Notes under the pieces: model-generated
The model's input: the letters and a program-made list of their open reading frames with translations, nothing else
Databases searched by the model: none
Told to the model about the DNA's origin: nothing
Position numbers and translations under genes: made by a program
Part shown: piece by piece, positions 13,737 through 15,122 of the stretch
Position numbering within the stretch: position 1 is the stretch's first letter
How the letters are laid out: every line of letters begins with the position of its first letter
Origin: Hyphomicrobiales bacterium
GTDB taxonomy: Bacteria; Pseudomonadota; Alphaproteobacteria; Rhizobiales; Xanthobacteraceae
Direction: 5' to 3'
DNA: 15,122 bases
NCBI GenBank assembly: GCA_026400425.1
Contig: JAPLPC010000136.1
Span: forward strand, 8,181 to 23,302

Positions 13737-14255
13737 CGCCCATTCAGTTTCGCATTCGCCGTGTTCGTCGTCGTCGCTTCGATCAATGTGAGTTTTGCCG
13801 GGGACGTCGGAAATCCCGCCGCGGTCAAATCCGAAGACGGCAAATACGTCGACAAGGACGGCAATCCAACCTTCAAGGTCGGCGCCGACGGCACCGTGGA
13901 TTGGTACACCTACTCCGGATACCGCCGCTACCATTCGGAATGTCATGTCTGCCACGGCCCCGACGGCATGGGCTCGACCTACGCACCCGCGCTGAAGGAT
14001 TCACTGCAGAAGATGGACTATGCGGGCTTTCTCGAAGTGGTTGCCAGCGGCCGCAAGAACGTCAATGCCTCACAGGACAGCGTGATGCCCGCCTTCGGCG
14101 ATAACACCAATGTCGCCTGCTACATGGACGACCTTTACATCTACCTGCGCGCGCGCGCCAACGACGCCGTCGGCCGTACCCGTCCGGGCAAGCGCGAGGA
14201 CAAGCCTGCCGCTTATACGGCCGCCGAAAACGCCTGCATGGGCAAACCGCAATGA
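13734..14255 (+). CDS. xoxG: Cytochrome c partner of XoxF (cytochrome cL type, XoxG-like)
   Basis: A 173-residue exported c-type cytochrome from the TTG at 13734 (longer alternatives start at ATG 13692 or 13638). Signal peptide about 1-22 (RPFSFAFAVFVVVASINVSFA-GD). One haem site, Cys70-His-Val-Cys73-His74, and a likely axial Met118 in DSVMPAFG. The mature N-terminus has Asp/Gly-rich repeats (EDGKYVDKDGNPTF, GADGTVDWY), and YTYSGYRRYHSECHVCHGPDGMGS is very like XoxG proteins I know from rhizobia. It takes electrons from XoxF. Two further Cys (130, 168) may pair. It is separated from xoxF by an intrinsic terminator, so its level is probably set by read-through or by its own promoter. Confidence 0.9.
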   Translation: MRPFSFAFAVFVVVASINVSFAGDVGNPAAVKSEDGKYVDKDGNPTFKVGADGTVDWYTYSGYRRYHSECHVCHGPDGMGSTYAPALKDSLQKMDYAGFLEVVASGRKNVNASQDSVMPAFGDNTNVACYMDDLYIYLRARANDAVGRTRPGKREDKPAAYTAAENACMGKPQ

Positions 14256-14307
14256 TCTCCGCGCCGCAAAATCCAATGCTCGCTTGGGTCGAGACAGGGA
14301 GCTTTCG

Positions 14308-15122
14308 ATGAAAACCCGTGCCGCAGTCGCGTTCGAAGCCAAGAAGCCGCTGGAGATCGTCGAAGTCGATCTCGATGGTCCCCGGGCCGGCGAAGTTCTG
14401 GTCGAGATCAAGGCCACCGGAATCTGCCACACCGACGCCTATACGCTCGACGGCTTCGATAGCGAGGGCATCTTCCCTTCCATTCTGGGCCACGAGGGCG
14501 CCGGCATCGTGCGCGAGGTCGGACCGGGCGTGACGTCGGTCAAAGCCGGCGATCACGTCATCCCGCTCTACACGCCGGAATGCCGGCAGTGCAAAAGCTG
14601 CCTGAGCCAGAAGACCAATCTCTGTACCGCCATTCGCGCCACCCAGGGCAAAGGCGTGATGTCCGATGGCACCTCGCGGTTCAGCTATCAGGGCAAGCCG
14701 ATCTATCATTATATGGGCTGCTCCACCTTCTCGAACTTCACGGTGCTGCCGGAGATTGCGGTGGCGAAAATCCGTGACGACGCACCGTTCGACAAGAGTT
14801 GCTATATCGGCTGCGGCGTCACCACCGGCGTCGGCGCCGTCGTCAACACGGCGAAGGTGACGCCCGGCAGCAACGTCGTCGTGTTCGGCCTCGGCGGCAT
14901 CGGCCTCAATGTGATCCAGGGCGCCCGCATGGTCGGGGCCGACAAGATCATCGGCGTCGATATCAATGACGACAAGGACGAATGGGGCCGCCGCTTCGGC
15001 ATGACCCACTTCGTCAATCCGAAAAAGATCACCGGCGACATCGTGCAGCATCTCGTCGGCCTCACCGATGGCGGCGCCGACTACACATTCGATTGCACCG
15101 GCAATACCACGGTGATGCGGCA
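14308..15122 (+). CDS. frmA: S-(hydroxymethyl)glutathione dehydrogenase, class III alcohol dehydrogenase (3' end outside window)
   Basis: The first 271 codons of a protein normally near 370 residues; the window ends before the stop. ATG 14308 follows AGGGAG (14296-14301). It oxidises S-hydroxymethylglutathione, formed from formaldehyde and glutathione, to S-formylglutathione with NAD in the cytoplasm. Catalytic zinc ligands are Cys40 (GICHTDAY), His62-Glu63 (GHEGAG) and Cys169 (GCGVTTG). Structural zinc ligands are Cys92, 95, 98 and 106 (PECRQCKSC...NLC). The NAD Rossmann motif is GLGGIG (194-199), with Asp218 selecting NAD over NADP. The gene lies 52 bases after xoxG on the same strand. It is called flhA in methylotrophs and adhI or gfd elsewhere. 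In rhizobia a gfa-type gene often follows. Confidence 0.96.
   Translation, partial: MKTRAAVAFEAKKPLEIVEVDLDGPRAGEVLVEIKATGICHTDAYTLDGFDSEGIFPSILGHEGAGIVREVGPGVTSVKAGDHVIPLYTPECRQCKSCLSQKTNLCTAIRATQGKGVMSDGTSRFSYQGKPIYHYMGCSTFSNFTVLPEIAVAKIRDDAPFDKSCYIGCGVTTGVGAVVNTAKVTPGSNVVVFGLGGIGLNVIQGARMVGADKIIGVDINDDKDEWGRRFGMTHFVNPKKITGDIVQHLVGLTDGGADYTFDCTGNTTVMR

Noticed and set aside
14062..15051. 329-codon antisense open frame over xoxG and frmA
   Set aside because: Shadow of two strongly conserved genes; composition is unlike a protein.

Overview
The window looks like an alphaproteobacterial chromosome, most likely from the Bradyrhizobium/Rhodopseudomonas/Afipia group. This is inferred from the high-GC codon use, the order xoxF - cytochrome c - glutathione-dependent formaldehyde dehydrogenase, and the resemblance of the XoxF, XoxG and FrmA proteins to rhizobial versions. 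No rRNA, tRNA, CRISPR array or intact mobile element was seen. The locus is a periplasmic alcohol (methanol) oxidation island built round a lanthanide-type PQQ dehydrogenase.

Left part (1-4170, + strand): a tightly overlapping operon, entered mid-gene. It encodes a periplasmic substrate-binding protein, a YVTN-type beta-propeller, an ABC ATPase, an ABC-2 permease and a secreted helical protein of unknown function. Each junction is a 4-base ATGA overlap. The set resembles the PQQ-alcohol-dehydrogenase-associated ABC systems (Ped in Pseudomonas, Lut in Methylorubrum) that have been linked to lanthanide supply.

Next (4187-5700, - strand): an XoxJ/MxaJ-like periplasmic binding protein and, overlapping it by GTGA, a rhodanese-like protein with a Cys-x3-Cys-Trp motif. 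Divergent from these (5826-7622, + strand) are a secreted metallo-beta-lactamase-fold hydrolase and a SoxYZ-like carrier protein, the so-called quinoprotein relay pair.

Middle (7635-9656): four small or poorly known exported or short proteins. They are a Cys-rich secreted protein, an acidic secreted protein, a 72-residue protein and a probable outer-membrane beta-barrel.

Right part (9807-15122): an EthD-like small protein, a stand-alone pqqA (26 codons, PQQ precursor peptide), an AraC-family regulator and a 482-base intergenic region. These are followed by xoxF (with the extra lanthanide-ligand Asp), a strong intrinsic terminator, xoxG (cytochrome c, probably TTG start), and the 5' part of frmA, which runs off the end.

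Read as a pathway: methanol is oxidised by XoxF in the periplasm and electrons pass to XoxG. The formaldehyde formed is handled in the cytoplasm as S-hydroxymethylglutathione by FrmA. PqqA supplies the cofactor precursor. The Lut/Ped-like ABC system, XoxJ-like protein, SoxYZ-like carrier, metallohydrolase and small exported proteins are candidate factors for metal supply, cofactor loading or maturation.
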